DNA from: Proteles cristata cristata
Lineage: Eukaryota > Chordata > Mammalia > Carnivora > Hyaenidae
Reading direction: 5' to 3'
NCBI GenBank assembly: GCA_017311185.1
Contig: JAESUZ010004533.1
Coordinates: forward strand, 620,001 to 684,000
Length of the DNA: 64,000 nt
Position numbers and translations under genes: made by a program. Position 1 is the first letter of the stretch. Every line of letters begins with the position of its first letter. Of this stretch, positions 44,946-57,322 are shown in pieces. A model generated the notes under the pieces. It searched no databases. It was not told the DNA's origin and saw only the letters and a list, made by a program, of their open reading frames with translations.

Positions 44946-45450
44946 AAGAACAGTGTTGTCTTTGGACAAGAATGCTGTTATAAATTAATTAATTTTTCCA
45001 TTCCTATTCTAATAAAACATTGCCTACCTTTGATAACTAAAGCTATACTTTCTGGTTTATGCATTTCTTCAAAAGCTAAGAGATCTCAATTTTTTTTTTC
45101 TTTTTGGAGGAGTCTTTCATTTATTTATTTATATTTTGCTTGAGTCTTTGAAGCAGGCTGAATGAAATAAAATTGTATTAGTAGAGTTGTCTTCATTTGT
45201 AAAGACCTCTGCTACCTGTGACACCATCTCATTCTGTTCTGATAACAAAGATGATGCCTCCCTGCAGCAGATGGTTTTTCCTCACCACCAGTCACCAGGA
45301 TCTTGTCAGGGTAGAAAAATTGGGAGATTGATTAGTGTCCTTTTCTTATTCATTGATTTACTTGGCTTTCTGGCTGACTGATGTATGTGTAGCATCAGAT
45401 ACCACAGATTATCTTGTGAGGAGAAAAAATAAAGAGCTCAGTAATAAAAA
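44946..45450. other. No recognised gene or repeat
   Basis: Nothing recognised. Confidence 0.5.
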
Positions 45451-45454
45451 TATT

Positions 45455-45670
45455 AAGGACAATCATTTGTTAAATGCTGGCAATTTTCTAGGCACTATGG
45501 CAAATACTTAAAACACATTGTCTCTTTCAATCTTCTTAACAATTGCATGTTACAGATGAGGAAGCTGAGTTTAGAACTAATAATTAATTTATTCAATGTC
45601 ACTCAGCTAATGAGTGATGAAGTTGATTTTAATCTAGGTTTATCAGACTTTATAACTCAGACCAAATGGC
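45455..45670 (+). mobile_element. MIR SINE, near complete
   Basis: attttctaggcactatggca, tgttacagatgaggaagctg, caatgtcactcagctaatga and gtttatcagactttataact follow the MIR consensus in order. Confidence 0.82.
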
Positions 45671-46790
45671 TTCTGATCAAATTATGATTTATGATCAAAT
45701 TAAGCTCAAGATATTTGAGCCAGGTATTTTACTTGGCACCATGGAGTATGTGAAGATCACAAGTTTAGAGTCCCCTAGAGGAAAAAGATGTATACACAAA
45801 TAAGTAATAATTGTAAGCAAGTTTTACAGGTGAACTTGAGGTTTTTCCCTTTTGCCAGAAATCTCTGGATCTTTTAGCCCCAGGAAGTATATCTTTTCCC
45901 TCCAGAATTTGGGTTCCATGCCCATTTAGTTTAAATGGAATATAATAGAAATATAAGTTTCTATGACTTTCTCCCAAGCTCAGGACAGTGTTGTCACCTT
46001 TCAAACAAGGAATTAAAAATAGTCTTTAAATGATTTCCTTTGTTCCTCAAGTTCACTTTTGCCAAATTGTGCCTGTAAACACTCCATCTTTCCCTCTCTT
46101 CCAGGTCTCTGACATAGCTTTAGCTTGGGGACTTTCCATCTCTGGCCTGGTCAATTGTAGTTTTCCTTCCAGCAGCTGGCATCATCCTCTGTAGTCTGTC
46201 CTTACTGCTTCTTATCATTGTGGCATTTTCCTCCAAACTAAGATCAGATCAAGCTGGTCCCTACAGCTCTGTGGATTCACAAGACTTTGTGAATTAGAGC
46301 TCACAGTCGTCACTCTTCTTCAAAATCTCTTCCCAGAATTACTCCTACAAGCTCACTGCCCCCATCACTTTTAATTTTCCAGCTTTCTCCTTCCATCTTC
46401 CCACATTAAATTTCTCCATGTTTTTAAAGCTTGTTGAGGAGTCAATAAAGTAAATTTTTGAGTGTAAGTGTATTCTCCATGCAGGTCACTCCTTCATAGT
46501 TTTGATGATATTGGACTACTCGTATACTAAATATTTGGTATTTTAGTACATGGAGTTGAGGGTGGGGACAGGTAAGGAAAATCTTTAATACTATAGACAA
46601 TGGCTCTTTCCCATGTAGATTCTTCTTTAGAGAAGGGATCCTAAGGTTATCTAATTATTTGCAGGAAGTAGAGAAGACTCTTCTATTACAGGTTTTCTAC
46701 TTTTTATTTTCAGCTCATATGTTTCAGTTGCTTACTAATTTTGTTCAACTGTCTGATTGAGAACTTCCTTACCTTCTAGGCACAAGCTCC
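45671..46790. other. No recognised gene or repeat
   Basis: About 1.1 kb with no repeat recognised. The block 46080-46400 is CT-rich. No coding signal. Confidence 0.45.
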
Positions 46791-46795
46791 CTCTA

Positions 46796-46905
46796 CATCA
46801 ATGCAGTGGTCAAATCTTTCTCAGGCACCAGCATCATCTGTGAAATCTTTAAAAAAGTGGTCACACAGTAGTCCTACCCTGTGCCTCTGATTCTGTGATT
46901 TGTTA
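46796..46905. mobile_element. Partial hAT fossil (MER5-like)
   Basis: tgcagtggtcaaatctttct, caccagcatcatctgtgaaa and tgcctctgattctgtgattt resemble a MER5A-class element without its second half. Confidence 0.5.
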
Positions 46906-47100
46906 CCCAGGATTGAGAGAGATGCATGTCTTCATTGGAAGGTCTTCCACTGCATAGATTATTTTTCTTTCTCCAGATCTATCTTCATGATTCATTTTCA
47001 CGGTAATAGTAAGCTCTGCCTTGAGTGAAGAATTCTGTTCTGAGAGAGAGAAAAAGATAAACTTTGCAAGTTTAGTTAAGCCTAAGAATAAACTTTGCTC

Positions 47101-47798
47101 TGATTTCTGTACGTTGATTTTGTACTCTGCAACTTTGTTGAATTGATGGATCAGTTCTAGTAGGCTTCTGGTGGAGTCTGTCGAGTTTTCTATGTAGAGT
47201 ATCATGTTGTCTGCGAAAAGTGAAAGTTTGACTTCTTCTTTGCTAATTCTGATGCCTTTTATTTTCTTTTGTTGTCTGACCTGATGCTAGGACTTCCAGC
47301 ACTATGTTAAACAACAGTGTGAGAGTGAACATCCCTGTCGTGTTCCTGATTCCAGGGGAAAAGCTCTCAGTTTTTCCCCATTGAGGATGTTAGCTGAGTG
47401 CTTCTCATAGATGGCTTTTATGATGTTTAAGTAAGTTCCTTCTATCCTGACTTTCTCGAGGGTCTTTATTAAGAAGGGATGCTGTATTTTGTCAAATGCC
47501 TTTTCTGCATCTATCGACAGGATCATGTGGTTTTTATCTTTTCTTTTGTTAATGTGATGTATCACATTGATTGATTTGTGAATATCGAACTAGCCCTGAA
47601 ACCCAGGAGTGAATCCCACTTGATCATGGTGGATAATTCTTTTTATGTGCTGTTGAATTCGATTTGCAAGTATCTTGCTGAGGATTTTTGCATCTGTATT
47701 CATCAAGGATATTGGCCTGTAGTTCTCTTTTTTGCTGGGTCTCTGTCTGGCTTGGGAATCAAAGTGATGCTGGCTTTGTAAGATGAGTCCAGAAGTTT
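47101..47798 (-). mobile_element. L1 ORF2 segment, inverted 5' part
   Basis: The minus strand carries L1 ORF2 reverse-transcriptase text in three frames. It runs [19 protein letters not shown] and [10 protein letters not shown] (47590-47910 frame), then [30 protein letters not shown] and [10 protein letters not shown] (47302-47565), then MILYIENSTDSTRSLLEL and YKINVQKS ending near 47101. The RT catalytic FADD region is broken by a frameshift. ORF2 continues, on the opposite strand, from 47800. Confidence 0.92.
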
Positions 47799-48450
47799 TG
47801 GTTGCATTTTTATACACCAACAATGAAGCAACAGAAAGAGAAATCAAGAAATTGATCCCATTCACAATTGCACAAAAAACCATAAAATATCTAGGAATAA
47901 ACCTAACCAAAGATATAGGAGATCTGTATGATGAAAACTATAGAAAACTTATGAAAGAAATTGAAGAAGACACCAAGAAATGGAAGAACATTCCATGCTC
48001 ATAGGTTGGAAAAATAAATATTGTTAAAATGTCATTACTACCCAAAGCAATCTACACATTCAATGTAATCCCAATCAAAATTGCACATGCATTCTTCTCA
48101 AAACTAGAAAAAACTATCCTAAAATGTGTATGGAACCACAAAAGACCTTGAATAGCCAAAGTAATATTGAAGAAGAAAACCAAAATGGGAGGCATCACCA
48201 TCCCAGACTTTAGCCTCTACCTCAAAGCTGTCATCATCAGGACAATAGGGTATTGGCACAAAGACAGACACATAGACCAATGGAACAGAATAGAGAACTC
48301 AGAATTTGACCCACATATGTATGGCCAACTAATCTTTGACAAAGTGGGAAAGAGTATCCAATGGAAAAAAGACAGCCTCTTTAACAGATGGTGCTGGGAG
48401 AACTGGACAGCAACATGCAGAAGAATGAAGTTAGATAATTTTCTCAGACC
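47799..48450 (+). mobile_element. L1 ORF2 segment, sense part of the same copy
   Basis: Begins gttgcatttttatacaccaa, the ORF2 codons (VAFLYTNN) that directly follow the YKINVQKS codons at the end of the inverted part. It continues [67 protein letters not shown] and [20 protein letters not shown] stop at 48003 and a frame change at about 48167 inactivate it. The L1 match stops near 48450 inside ORF2, with no 3'UTR or poly-A. Confidence 0.92.
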
Positions 48451-49985
48451 AGAGTCCTCCTAATTCCACAATGCATTGTTTTTTCTCTCCTCAAATTTCC
48501 TCTTTAGAGACTTTGAAACCTCAAAGGTGGCTGTCCATGCATCTTTCTCCCTTTTTTCTCTAAAACTAATAACACCCTAATTTTATAGTGATAAAGTTTA
48601 AGTTTTATGAAGTATTTTCACAAGCACATATTCCTATCGTTTTATGGTGCCATTTTTATTCTTAGATTGTTGATAATATAACAAAATTGTCTGATCTTGC
48701 TTGTCTCTGCTGAGCAGGTCACACATACATGTGCAAAGGCTGCCATTTAATCTGCTCAGCTCTCAAGTTGACTGCCTCAGTTTCCTTTTAAAGATTATTA
48801 TTAAAATGGGAATATGATGACAAGAACAGAGTTCCTATAATCACTGGGAATCCCCTACACCAAACATCAGTGTACACTTATGAAGTTGATGAAGTTGCCA
48901 GGGTGGTCTCTTATTAAGAAAACTAGGAGGGGAAATTGAAGAACTTATAGAGAGTTACATGTTCTTTAGAGATGGCACAATTAAGCAGCAATTTAATGCA
49001 GAAAAAAAATTTCTTGTTGGAATCTGGAGTTTATATGTTTGCCTAAGGATAAAAGACCCACTGAGAGTTGGTAACGGGAAGACAGACTTGCATTGACAGG
49101 AATAATTAATCTCTTCAGGCCAGATAAAGAAGAACTCACTTGAGACCTGGGACACCCTCAGATACCTGTGAATACCAGCTATAAAGACAATGAATGATTT
49201 ATGTTGATCCTGGCTCTAGGAAAAAAAGAGATTGTCTTTGGAAAGTGCTGGTGTAACTGGAGACTTAAAGCCCTCTTTATTTATTAAGTTTTTATCCATC
49301 TAGTCAGCAGAAAGAATGAGTTGATAGTGATTCAAACAATTTTCATTGAGATCCTTTCTGCTGTTCTGGTTTTTGCATCCAGCCAAGAGGAAAATGTTAT
49401 TTTACAGCTTTTGTATTGGTGTTGATGGGTTCTTAGGAGAGACTTCTTGAGAACATGAAGGTGGAAGGGGCAGATAGGACACTTCAAAGAGACGAGCTTA
49501 AATTTTGGCTGCTATCCAGGCACAGGTAATCTTGGAAGCGATTGTAAACCAGCCTCTAGACAGAAATATTTCACTAGAGGTCCCTGTCAATTCTTTTTTT
49601 TTTTTTTTTAAGGACTAGTGATAAGTGTGTCCTTAATTTACATATATTCCTTTTCTTCATTTTTGTTTGGGCTTATCTCACTTGTTTCACTCCAATTCTT
49701 TTGCCTTTTATTCTGAATTGAAATGAAAAATGAAATGTATAAAACATTGGAAGAAAATTCTGTAAGCATTCCTTATTCTGAAGCCTGACAGTAATTATTA
49801 TTAAGGGATTACAGGAAAATCTTACAGTGTAATTTAGGGATTCTCAATTTATTCACAGACTCTTCATCTCCCTCTACCTTTCTTAGAAAAGCCATTTTCT
49901 ACCCTTCTGATAAAACTAGACTTTGGTTATTGACTAGTTTGCTCTTTCAACAAATACTTTAATCAATGCAAACATAATAAATATT
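48451..49985. other. No recognised gene or repeat
   Basis: About 1.5 kb with short frames only. A T-run lies at 49592-49608. Not recognised. Confidence 0.5.
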
Positions 49986-49989
49986 ACAA

Positions 49990-50175
49990 TAATAAGAGTA
50001 AGCATTTATTGGATGCATAGTACTGTGCTAAGTATTGTATACGTAGATTTACTTCCCACAGCACCCCTATGGGAAAGTTATTTTATTATTATCCCATTTT
50101 ATAGATGAGGAAATGGAATTAGAGAAATTAAATAAATTGCTTGAACACCACAGTGAGGAAGTGGTGTACTATGGA
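49990..50175 (+). mobile_element. MIR SINE
   Basis: aagcatttattggatgcata, gtactgtgctaagtattgta, cccattttatagatgaggaa and attgcttgaacaccacagtg: a clear MIR order. Confidence 0.88.
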
Positions 50176-50239
50176 AAAATCTAGGCCTGGAAATTAAATT
50201 ATAGAATTATTGATTCATTTCTCAGAAGGAGAAAGGGGA

Positions 50240-50376
50240 GGCTGGCAGATAAAATATAGGATACACAGTTAAATTTGAATTCCAGCTAAGCAATGAATAG
50301 TTTTTAGGGTAGGTATATCTGAAATATTGCATGAGTGTGGACATTCTGTATTTTTATTTGTTAAATCTGGCAACGT
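50240..50376. mobile_element. Palindromic non-autonomous DNA transposon (MER53-like)
   Basis: The left arm ctggcagataaaatatagga and right arm tttttatttgttaaatctgg are inverted repeats around gttaaatttgaattcc and aaatattgcatgagtgtgga. This is a long-inverted-repeat fossil. The name is from memory and uncertain. Confidence 0.6.
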
Positions 50377-51655
50377 TAGGAACATGTGACCGCAAAGTCA
50401 TTTGTGAGCTGGAAATTTTATTCAAGGCCATTTAGCTCCAGTGTCTTAATATACAGGTAAGAAAAAGCTCTAGGAGTCTCAAGATTTTCATGTTCCCATG
50501 CCTGGCAACAAAGTGAGGTTTAGGACTTTGCCATGCTACCTCTCTTAATTCCTCACAAGTCTTTCGTTTGACTACCAAGGGACATTTCCTCTATTATTTC
50601 AAAGAGTGTTTATCTCCTATCTTATATTCTGAATTGTTGTCTGGAAAGCACATCTTTGCAAACACTTTGCGAATAATAACATGAGCAAAAGTGGAGGCAA
50701 GGAAGGAGGAAGCAATAAGTTGCTGGCTGCCCCTGTGTCCCCGCAACACACAAGATTCTTTCCATATGGCATCTGATTCAGTAGAAACAAGAGTCAGGAG
50801 TATAATGGCACATATTAAATATCTACTTGTCCTAGTCAAGTTTCTTTTAAGACCTAGGCCAAGGGGTCCAATTAGAATGACTACTAGTGTTATCAGAGAA
50901 TGAATAAATAGGAATGCATTTTATAAAGTAGTCTTCCTTTTAGCAGATAGTAAATTAAAATGTTGTATAATCCACTGGAGTTCAATATTGGGTCATTTTC
51001 TTCAAGAAGAGAGAGGTATTAATTAGTCTGTTGCTTGGAGGCTTCATTATATATGCTTCATTCCGTTTGCTGTTGTAACAAACAGTTCCTGGGCGCTTGG
51101 GCCCTGACTGATTAACTTGCATAGCTGCCTCTTGATAGCTCTCCTTCTGACAGACACTGTTAAATAGGGGATGGGATAGAGAAGTAGACAAAATTTTTAA
51201 AAAACCCAAATGTGGCTTTTTCATGATGTGAGAAAGCAAATAAATGCCATATCTTAGCATATGGAAGTGAAATGAGCTTCCCAAGTTTTCCATCTTAGCC
51301 ATAAGATTCGTTTGGGCCCAAAATCAAATGTTAAAGGGGCTTTTTGCTTCTGGCGTTGTAAATAGCTAAGAGATGGCAAAGACCTTCTTGAGGTCTCATC
51401 TTTGGGAAGGGGAAAGATACCTCTGCTGAAACTGGAATATTAAGATTGATCATAGTTGAGGAATAAAACCTCTTAAGTGTGTTGAATACAAGGGGCAGAA
51501 TTTTTGATACAAATTCTTAAGTTATAACTGCCAAAAAGTAGAAATTTGGACCAAATTTAATTTTCCTGCTATTATTTTCACATTAGACTGTCCCCCAAAC
51601 CCCAATTTGGTCTTTCTCCTCAAAATAGATTTACTTCTTCAAAATCATTTTCAAT
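50377..51655. other. No recognised gene
   Basis: Frames on both strands around 50594-51302 have no domain. Nothing recognised. Confidence 0.45.
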
Positions 51656-51664
51656 TCTGTTGGA

Positions 51665-53335
51665 GTAAAGTGTTTTTTCTTTTAACTTTTGATACTGAAC
51701 TGTCTTAAAACTTAGAGAAAAGTTGCAAAACTAGTATAGAGTTTCCATGTATCCCTGTCCTAGCCTCCCACAAGGTTAAAACCTTCCTTAACCATAGTCA
51801 GAATCAAGAAAGTAACACTGGTGTAACACCAATAGCTAAAATAAAGACTGTATACAAATTTACCAGGTTTTTCACTAATGTTGTTTTTCTGAGATTCCAT
51901 TCAGTATCCACATTGCATTTGCTGCTTTTTTCTCTATATTCCCCAAAAATCTGTAACAGTACTTCACTTTTCCTTAAACTTTATAACCATTTTTGATGAG
52001 TATAGATCAGTTATTTTGCCAAATGTCCCTTGGTTTGGATTTATCAGGTGTTTTCCCAAGATTGGATTGAGATTATTTTGTCAAGAATATCACAGAAATG
52101 ATATTGTGTTCTTCTCAATGCATTGTATCATGGGGTTCATGATGTCAGTATGTCTTGTCACTGGTAGTGTTGACATTGATTACTTGGTTAAGATGGTTTC
52201 TGCTGGGTTTCTTCACTTGACAGTTATGACCTTTTCCCTTGGTGTTAACAAATATCTTGGGGGAAATGCTTTGAGACTATGGAAATCCTGTTTCTCTTCA
52301 AACTTTCACACACTAATTTTAGCATCCATTGATGGATCTTGGTTCTCTATTGATTGTTACTATGCTATTTGCTTCATGGTTATTTTCTGTCTCTCTCTTT
52401 CCTTCAGCATTTATTTATTAAAATTCTATAGCAAAGAATAGCTTTCTCTCCCATCTATCTAGGTAACTATTTATATCCATGAATATTTCTATGGGTTATA
52501 ATCCAATATTAACATGAATTCATACTGTTACCTCAGGGTTCACTTTTGTCTTCCCCCTATATTTCTAACTTCTTTCTCTAATAGAGGAAAACCTGGTTCT
52601 TGTTTTCTCCAGTACATTTACTTTTTTTAATTCTAGTGCACACATAAAATCATTTCAGAATTGTTGGACTATACCCATGTAAGAAACACACTTACTGACC
52701 AAATTACGACATTCATTTAGTTATTTTTGTCTTTAGCCTTACAGTGTCCAGCCAAGAAACTGTATTCTAGTTGTTTAGATTAGTTTTATTATTCCCCACC
52801 CCTCTCATGTGGTTTTGTGATTCATTTGTAATGGAGTTACATTCATTTGTTAAGTTTTGTATTGCATTTTTGCATTGCATTTTGCTCCTCATCCAAGTTT
52901 TAATTGTTTATTGCTTCAGGGTTTGTGAAAAATATGAACCATAACTGTGATTCTTGGAGCCAGAGCTTTACAACATGATGTAACCAGAGAAGTGTCATTC
53001 TATCCTTGTTCCTGCTATCCCATACCCATTCTCCTTCTTTCCAGTCCTTTCATACTTCCTGTACATAACCAATCTCTTTACTTTCAGGTTAATCTTTTCC
53101 ACATTTCCTTTGTATAGGTACTTTACATGTATTCTCTTATAATCACTTATTTCTTTCACAAAAGGTACCATACTAGAGATACTCTCTTACACTTTGATTT
53201 TTCACTTAACAGTATATCTTGGAAATTGCTTCATATCAATTCATAGAGATCTTCCTTAATATTTTTTACAGCTGTGTTGTCCTCCATTGCATAGCTATAT
53301 GACAATATCTTCTTCATGTACCACTTTCTGTAGGA
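51665..53335 (-). mobile_element. Ancient L1M 3'UTR region, minus strand
   Basis: The plus strand follows an old L1 3'UTR in reverse: gagaaaagttgcaaaactag, ataaccatttttgatgagta, tccattgatggatcttggtt, caaaaggtaccatactagag, cttcatatcaattcatagag. The 141-codon plus frame 52016-52441 lies entirely inside this UTR text and is not a gene, although its hydrophobic translation can mimic a membrane protein. Confidence 0.75.
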
Positions 53336-53689
53336 GAAAGGAATGCCAGTTAGCAGGGTAAGGAGGCTTAGTATTATAAGAACAAAACATTAAAGAGGAA
53401 AGCTTTACAATGGAGCAAACTGGGCAAAATTGGTAAATGTAACTGCTATATTTATATTAACCTCAGTGGGACAAAGCAGAAGTAATAATAGTTTACTAGT
53501 TTAACATTATTATTAAAGGTTTCTTTGCACATGTCTGTGACTTTTTGTTTATGTCTTAGCATGATGATTAAGAACAATCTCTGCCATTTTTGTTTGGACC
53601 ATCAAAAGTTTTAGACTTTAACAATTTACTAGAGGTATAAATTTGTTATGAAGTTTGGTATGAAGTTTACTATGAACTTCATTTGGTAT

Positions 53690-53815
53690 GAAGTTATTTA
53701 ATATCCTCATGCCTCAGTTTCTCTTATCTGTAGAATAAGAATAATAAGAATGACCACCTCCCAGGGTTAAAGTTAAACCATGGGAAACAGTACAGTGTAT
53801 GGAACATGGTGAGCC
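53690..53815 (-). mobile_element. MIR SINE fragment, minus strand
   Basis: atgcctcagtttctcttatc, tgtagaataagaataataag, accacctcccagggttaaa: inverted MIR core. Directly followed by a truncated SINEC. Confidence 0.75.
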
Positions 53816-53818
53816 AGA

Positions 53819-53937
53819 AGGCTCCAGGTTCTGAGCTGTTAGCACACTGCCCGACGTGGGGCTCGAACCCATGAACCACGAGATCATGACCTAAGCCAAA
53901 GTCGGACACTCAACTGACTGAGCCAACCAGGCGCCCC
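53819..53937 (-). mobile_element. Truncated CAN-SINE, minus strand
   Basis: ggctccaggttctgagctgt, ggggctcgaacccatgaacc, end gccaaccaggcgcccc. The tail and GA block are missing, so the copy begins abruptly after the MIR, suggesting a deletion or 3' truncation. Confidence 0.88.
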
Positions 53938-54242
53938 TCTTTGCACATTTTAAAAGAGAATCTACTCAGGAGAAGGAAGAAAATAATTTTTTAAAAATTT
54001 AATTAGCTACTCCAAGTGTAGATCTTTTTATTGAGATTATACTAAATTTGCTTCATAAGAATGTAAACAACGCTGCTGTGGAGCAGAGGAGAGGGCCTTT
54101 GAATGTAATATCTTATCACTTGAAGTCTCTTAGAGGGGAAGGAAGGGGATGAGATGCCAAGAAGAATGCTTCTGGGACTATCTGTCAGGTTCCAGACTTC
54201 TTTAGGAATAGGCAAGGCACTTGATTGCATAACACTAAATGA

Positions 54243-54488
54243 CAATAATCATAATTATGGATTATTGAGTGCCTACGATGTTCCAGATCTGTGCTGAGTA
54301 CGTCACATGCATCATTTCATTTAATATATTTCCATGACAGGAGGCAGTTGTTTATTTATCTCTATTATATAGATGAGGATCCTGAATCTTGGAGAAGTCA
54401 AATAATCTTGGCAAAGTCACATGGCTATTAAACTTGTATATCACTTGCTAAGATTTTACCCAGGTTTGTTGGACTCTTTACTATTCCA
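54243..54488 (+). mobile_element. MIR SINE, near complete
   Basis: ttattgagtgcctacgatgt, cagatctgtgctgagtacgt, tatatagatgaggatcctga, ggcaaagtcacatggctatt and tttacccaggtttgttggac: MIR order throughout. Confidence 0.85.
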
Positions 54489-54489
54489 T

Positions 54490-55035
54490 TGCTACCTATG
54501 GTTAGTCTTGTGGGTCTCAGGGATTCCCTAGGCCATTCTTCTTTTAGGATCAGCATAGCTTTTCCTCGCAGATCCAGCTGTGAGGCAGTGGACTCTGACC
54601 TTAGGCTTGGCCCTGCTAAGAACCCTGAGAATCTTCAACGCCTTCCCAATGGGGTCGAGTTTTGGATGTTGAATAGCATTTTAGGGCTTGAGGGAACAAA
54701 ATCCAGCAGAGACAAGTGGAAAGAGCAGTAGACATGTGTTAGCCTCCCACTGCTCTCATTCCTTTCCTAATCAATTGTTTCTCTAACTCATTAGCTGAAT
54801 ATGCTTGTCTCCTCTTCATTAGGATCATGCTCTTGGTTGCAAGCAAGGATAACTATGTCCTTTACCTGTTTTGGTTTTTTATTGGCTCACTCCTCACCTC
54901 CTTAGGCAAAAGTCATAGCTTCTTTCCTTGGCATTATCTATTCTTGCCTATTTCTTCTTTTATGTCTCCTGACATTCCTGACCTGTATCCTAGGTTCAAG
55001 CTTATCCAGCTGCTTACAGTCTCCAAACTGTACAT
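54490..55035. other. No recognised gene
   Basis: Two plus frames (54489-54731, 54827-55105) show no domain, and the second runs into the TG repeat. Possibly L2-derived toward the 3' end. Confidence 0.4.
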
Positions 55036-55101
55036 ACGTGTGTGTGTGTGTGGTGTGTGTGTAGTGTGTGTGCGTATGTGTGATGTGTGTATGTGTGTGT
55101 A
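55036..55101 (+). repeat. Imperfect (TG)n microsatellite
   Basis: gtgtgtgtgtgtggtgtgtg with interrupting ta, gc and tgatg units. Confidence 0.95.
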
Positions 55102-55135
55102 TTAAATGCCTTTGCATACGCTATATTCTCTGCTC

Positions 55136-55440
55136 TATCCTTCTCTGCTCTATATGCCTAAAGTTCTTATTTTTAAAAATGCATCTCATTTATCTCATCC
55201 TCCATGAAACTTTACATGTCTCTTCAAATAGAGTGAGGTATTCTTTCCTCTGGATTCTCAGAGCATCTCACAAACACCTTTTCCTTAGCATGTGTGACAG
55301 ATTCTTTCATCCTTCACTTCTACCAGACTGTGGGCTCCATGAAGGCAATGAGTTTGTCTTCGGACTCCTTGGGTCCCTAGTGCCTAGCATAGTATCTACT
55401 AACTGTTCAACAAATCTTGTTTGAATGGATCAATAGATGG
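55136..55440 (+). mobile_element. L2 LINE 3' region
   Basis: accagactgtgggctccatg, aaggcaatgagtttgtcttc, gtgcctagcatagtatctac and ttcaacaaatcttgtttgaa give the L2 3' terminus. Upstream tctcatcctccatgaaact is compatible. Confidence 0.75.
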
Positions 55441-55590
55441 ACCAGGAATTAGAAAACATAAAATTAGAACTTAGGCTGCCTGCTAAGATTTTGTATGGCT
55501 TTTGGTAAATTATAGGACCTTTCAGGGCCTTAGTTTCCTCATCTCTGAGGTGAAGATGTCGACCATACTTAACAACATCTCTTCCTTGGA
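55441..55590 (-). mobile_element. Possible MIR fragment
   Basis: ggccttagtttcctcatctc is the inverted MIR signature. The flanks are too diverged to delimit. Confidence 0.5.
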
Positions 55591-56479
55591 AAACATTTAC
55601 AATATAACCAGTTTAACAATGAAGAATAAAGGAGCTTCTAATGGCAATTACTTTTCAGTTGGCTTTTGGCTAAAATCTTCATCTCAGTCCAAATTTTTGA
55701 AATGAGTGATTTGGATTGAGAAAGGACACCAAAATCTATGGAGACTAAGGTGGAATGAAAAGGTTACTTTTATGATTGGAAAGGCCTCTGGGCATGTTTC
55801 ATTATGAAAGGATCATGGGACATTCATATTGGAAGAAATCTAAGAGATAAGTCATTCAACCTTTTTATGTAGGAAGGAAGGCAGGCAGGCAGGCAGGGAG
55901 GAAGGATAGAAAGAAGAAAAGAAAAAAATTAAAACTTGGAGAGTTCAGATAACTTGCCCAAAGTCACAGGAGGAGTTTGTAACAGAATGTTTCCTCTGTA
56001 TTCTCAGGTTTATACACCCTTCTGTCACACCAATCACTTGATCTATGTAGCCAAATAAGATGCAGAATAATATTGTCTGCTAAGATGGGCTCTGTGCCGC
56101 AGTTGACTCAGTTTGGAGCAGACTTAATGACTTGATTTCTCTTTCTATTCATGTTGGCTCAGACTTTACTGCCAAATACAGCACATGTTTATGAACAATC
56201 TGTTGTTTGCATCAGCTAGAGAAACTTCGTGAAGGGCAGACGAAGGCAAATAGCACACTATGCTAGATGATATGCTACAAAATTCCACTTGAGTTAGATT
56301 GGTGGGGCTTCAGCTTCATGGAAGATAATGTGAACATCTTCTAAATAAGAAGCTGGATAGTTTGTGGGTAAAATAGGACAAGTTCTGATGTCACATTCTA
56401 ATAATGACATTAACAATATCATTGGAGTTGTTATATGTTGTGTCTAGATATGAATTGGCAGGTTATCTTTGATAGAATG
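55591..56479. other. No recognised gene; GGAA/GGCA run
   Basis: A short purine run ggaaggaaggcaggcaggca lies at 55871-55905, with aacttgcccaaagtcacagg (MIR-like) after it. The block 56086-56290 has no repeat and balanced composition. No gene. Confidence 0.4.
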
Positions 56480-56499
56480 GATACACCTTTTTTCCATTC

Positions 56500-56965
56500 T
56501 TAAAAATATTATATATGGTGAATACATGTATTAGCTATTAAGGAATGATGAAACCACTCCAAATGTCAGTGGCTTAAAGCAATAAACATTTATTATTGTT
56601 CATGAGTTTATGGGTCAACTGGACATTCCTTCTGGTCTCAAGCTTCTGTAGTCACTGAGTCCAGTAGGCAGATTTCTGATTTTAATTTGGGGGATTAACC
56701 ATCTGTGGACAGGTATAGAATAGTTTCAGCTGGGGTAACTAGACTCTCCTCCATCTGGTTAATAATCTTCCAACAGTCTAGTCAAAGCTTTTTCCAACAG
56801 TGCAAGCCCAATTATGCAAGAGTAAGATCAAGTAGTGTGACAGTCTCTTGAGACCTAATCTTGTACTTGACACATTGTCACTTCCTTTGCATTCTATAAA
56901 CCAAAGCAAGTCACGAGCCCAGCCAGAGTCAGGTGGAAGGAAACCTCAAAGTTCCGGGAAAAGGC
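56500..56965. repeat. Ancient interspersed repeat, family undetermined
   Basis: gtcagtggcttaaagcaata, catttattattgttcatgag, ggtcaactggacattccttc and agcaagtcacgagcccagcc are phrases of a common ancient mammalian repeat, probably LTR-type, in reverse. I cannot name it reliably. Confidence 0.5.
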
Positions 56966-57137
56966 TATGGATGAAGAAACATTAACTGGGGCATCAATGC
57001 AATCAATATATTAGAACATGTGAATACCTGTTCATAAATATATGAATAGCACAAAAAAAACACCTCTTGATTCTCTTTTTCAGGCTGTTTTCTTCCCAGG
57101 GTTAACACTATTAAAAATTCTCTGTATTTTTCAAGGC

Positions 57138-57232
57138 TTGTATGTATGTATATCATATATAATATATATACATATGTGTACAGTTTGTATACATATACAC
57201 ACATCATGTATATATATACATGTATACCCTAT
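57138..57232. repeat. (TATG)/(TATA) low-complexity tract
   Basis: tgtatgtatgtatatcatat, atatacatatgtgtacagtt, catgtatatatatacatgta. Confidence 0.9.
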
Positions 57233-57322
57233 ACAAAATTATTAATAGTATAACTGTTTTTATGTAATTTATTTGTTGGCCATAAGATTGATTATGTTTT
57301 AGGGATATATATACTCCATTAA

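Noticed and set aside
52016..52441. 141-codon hydrophobic open frame resembling a membrane protein
   Set aside because: It lies wholly in antisense ancient L1 3'UTR text. The T-rich strand gives Phe/Leu/Ile-rich translations by composition.
53522..53948. 11-bp direct repeat tctttgcacat at 53522-53532 and 53938-53948, as a possible duplication of the truncated SINE
   Set aside because: It would enclose an unrelated MIR and 280 bp of other sequence. Short enough to be coincidence.
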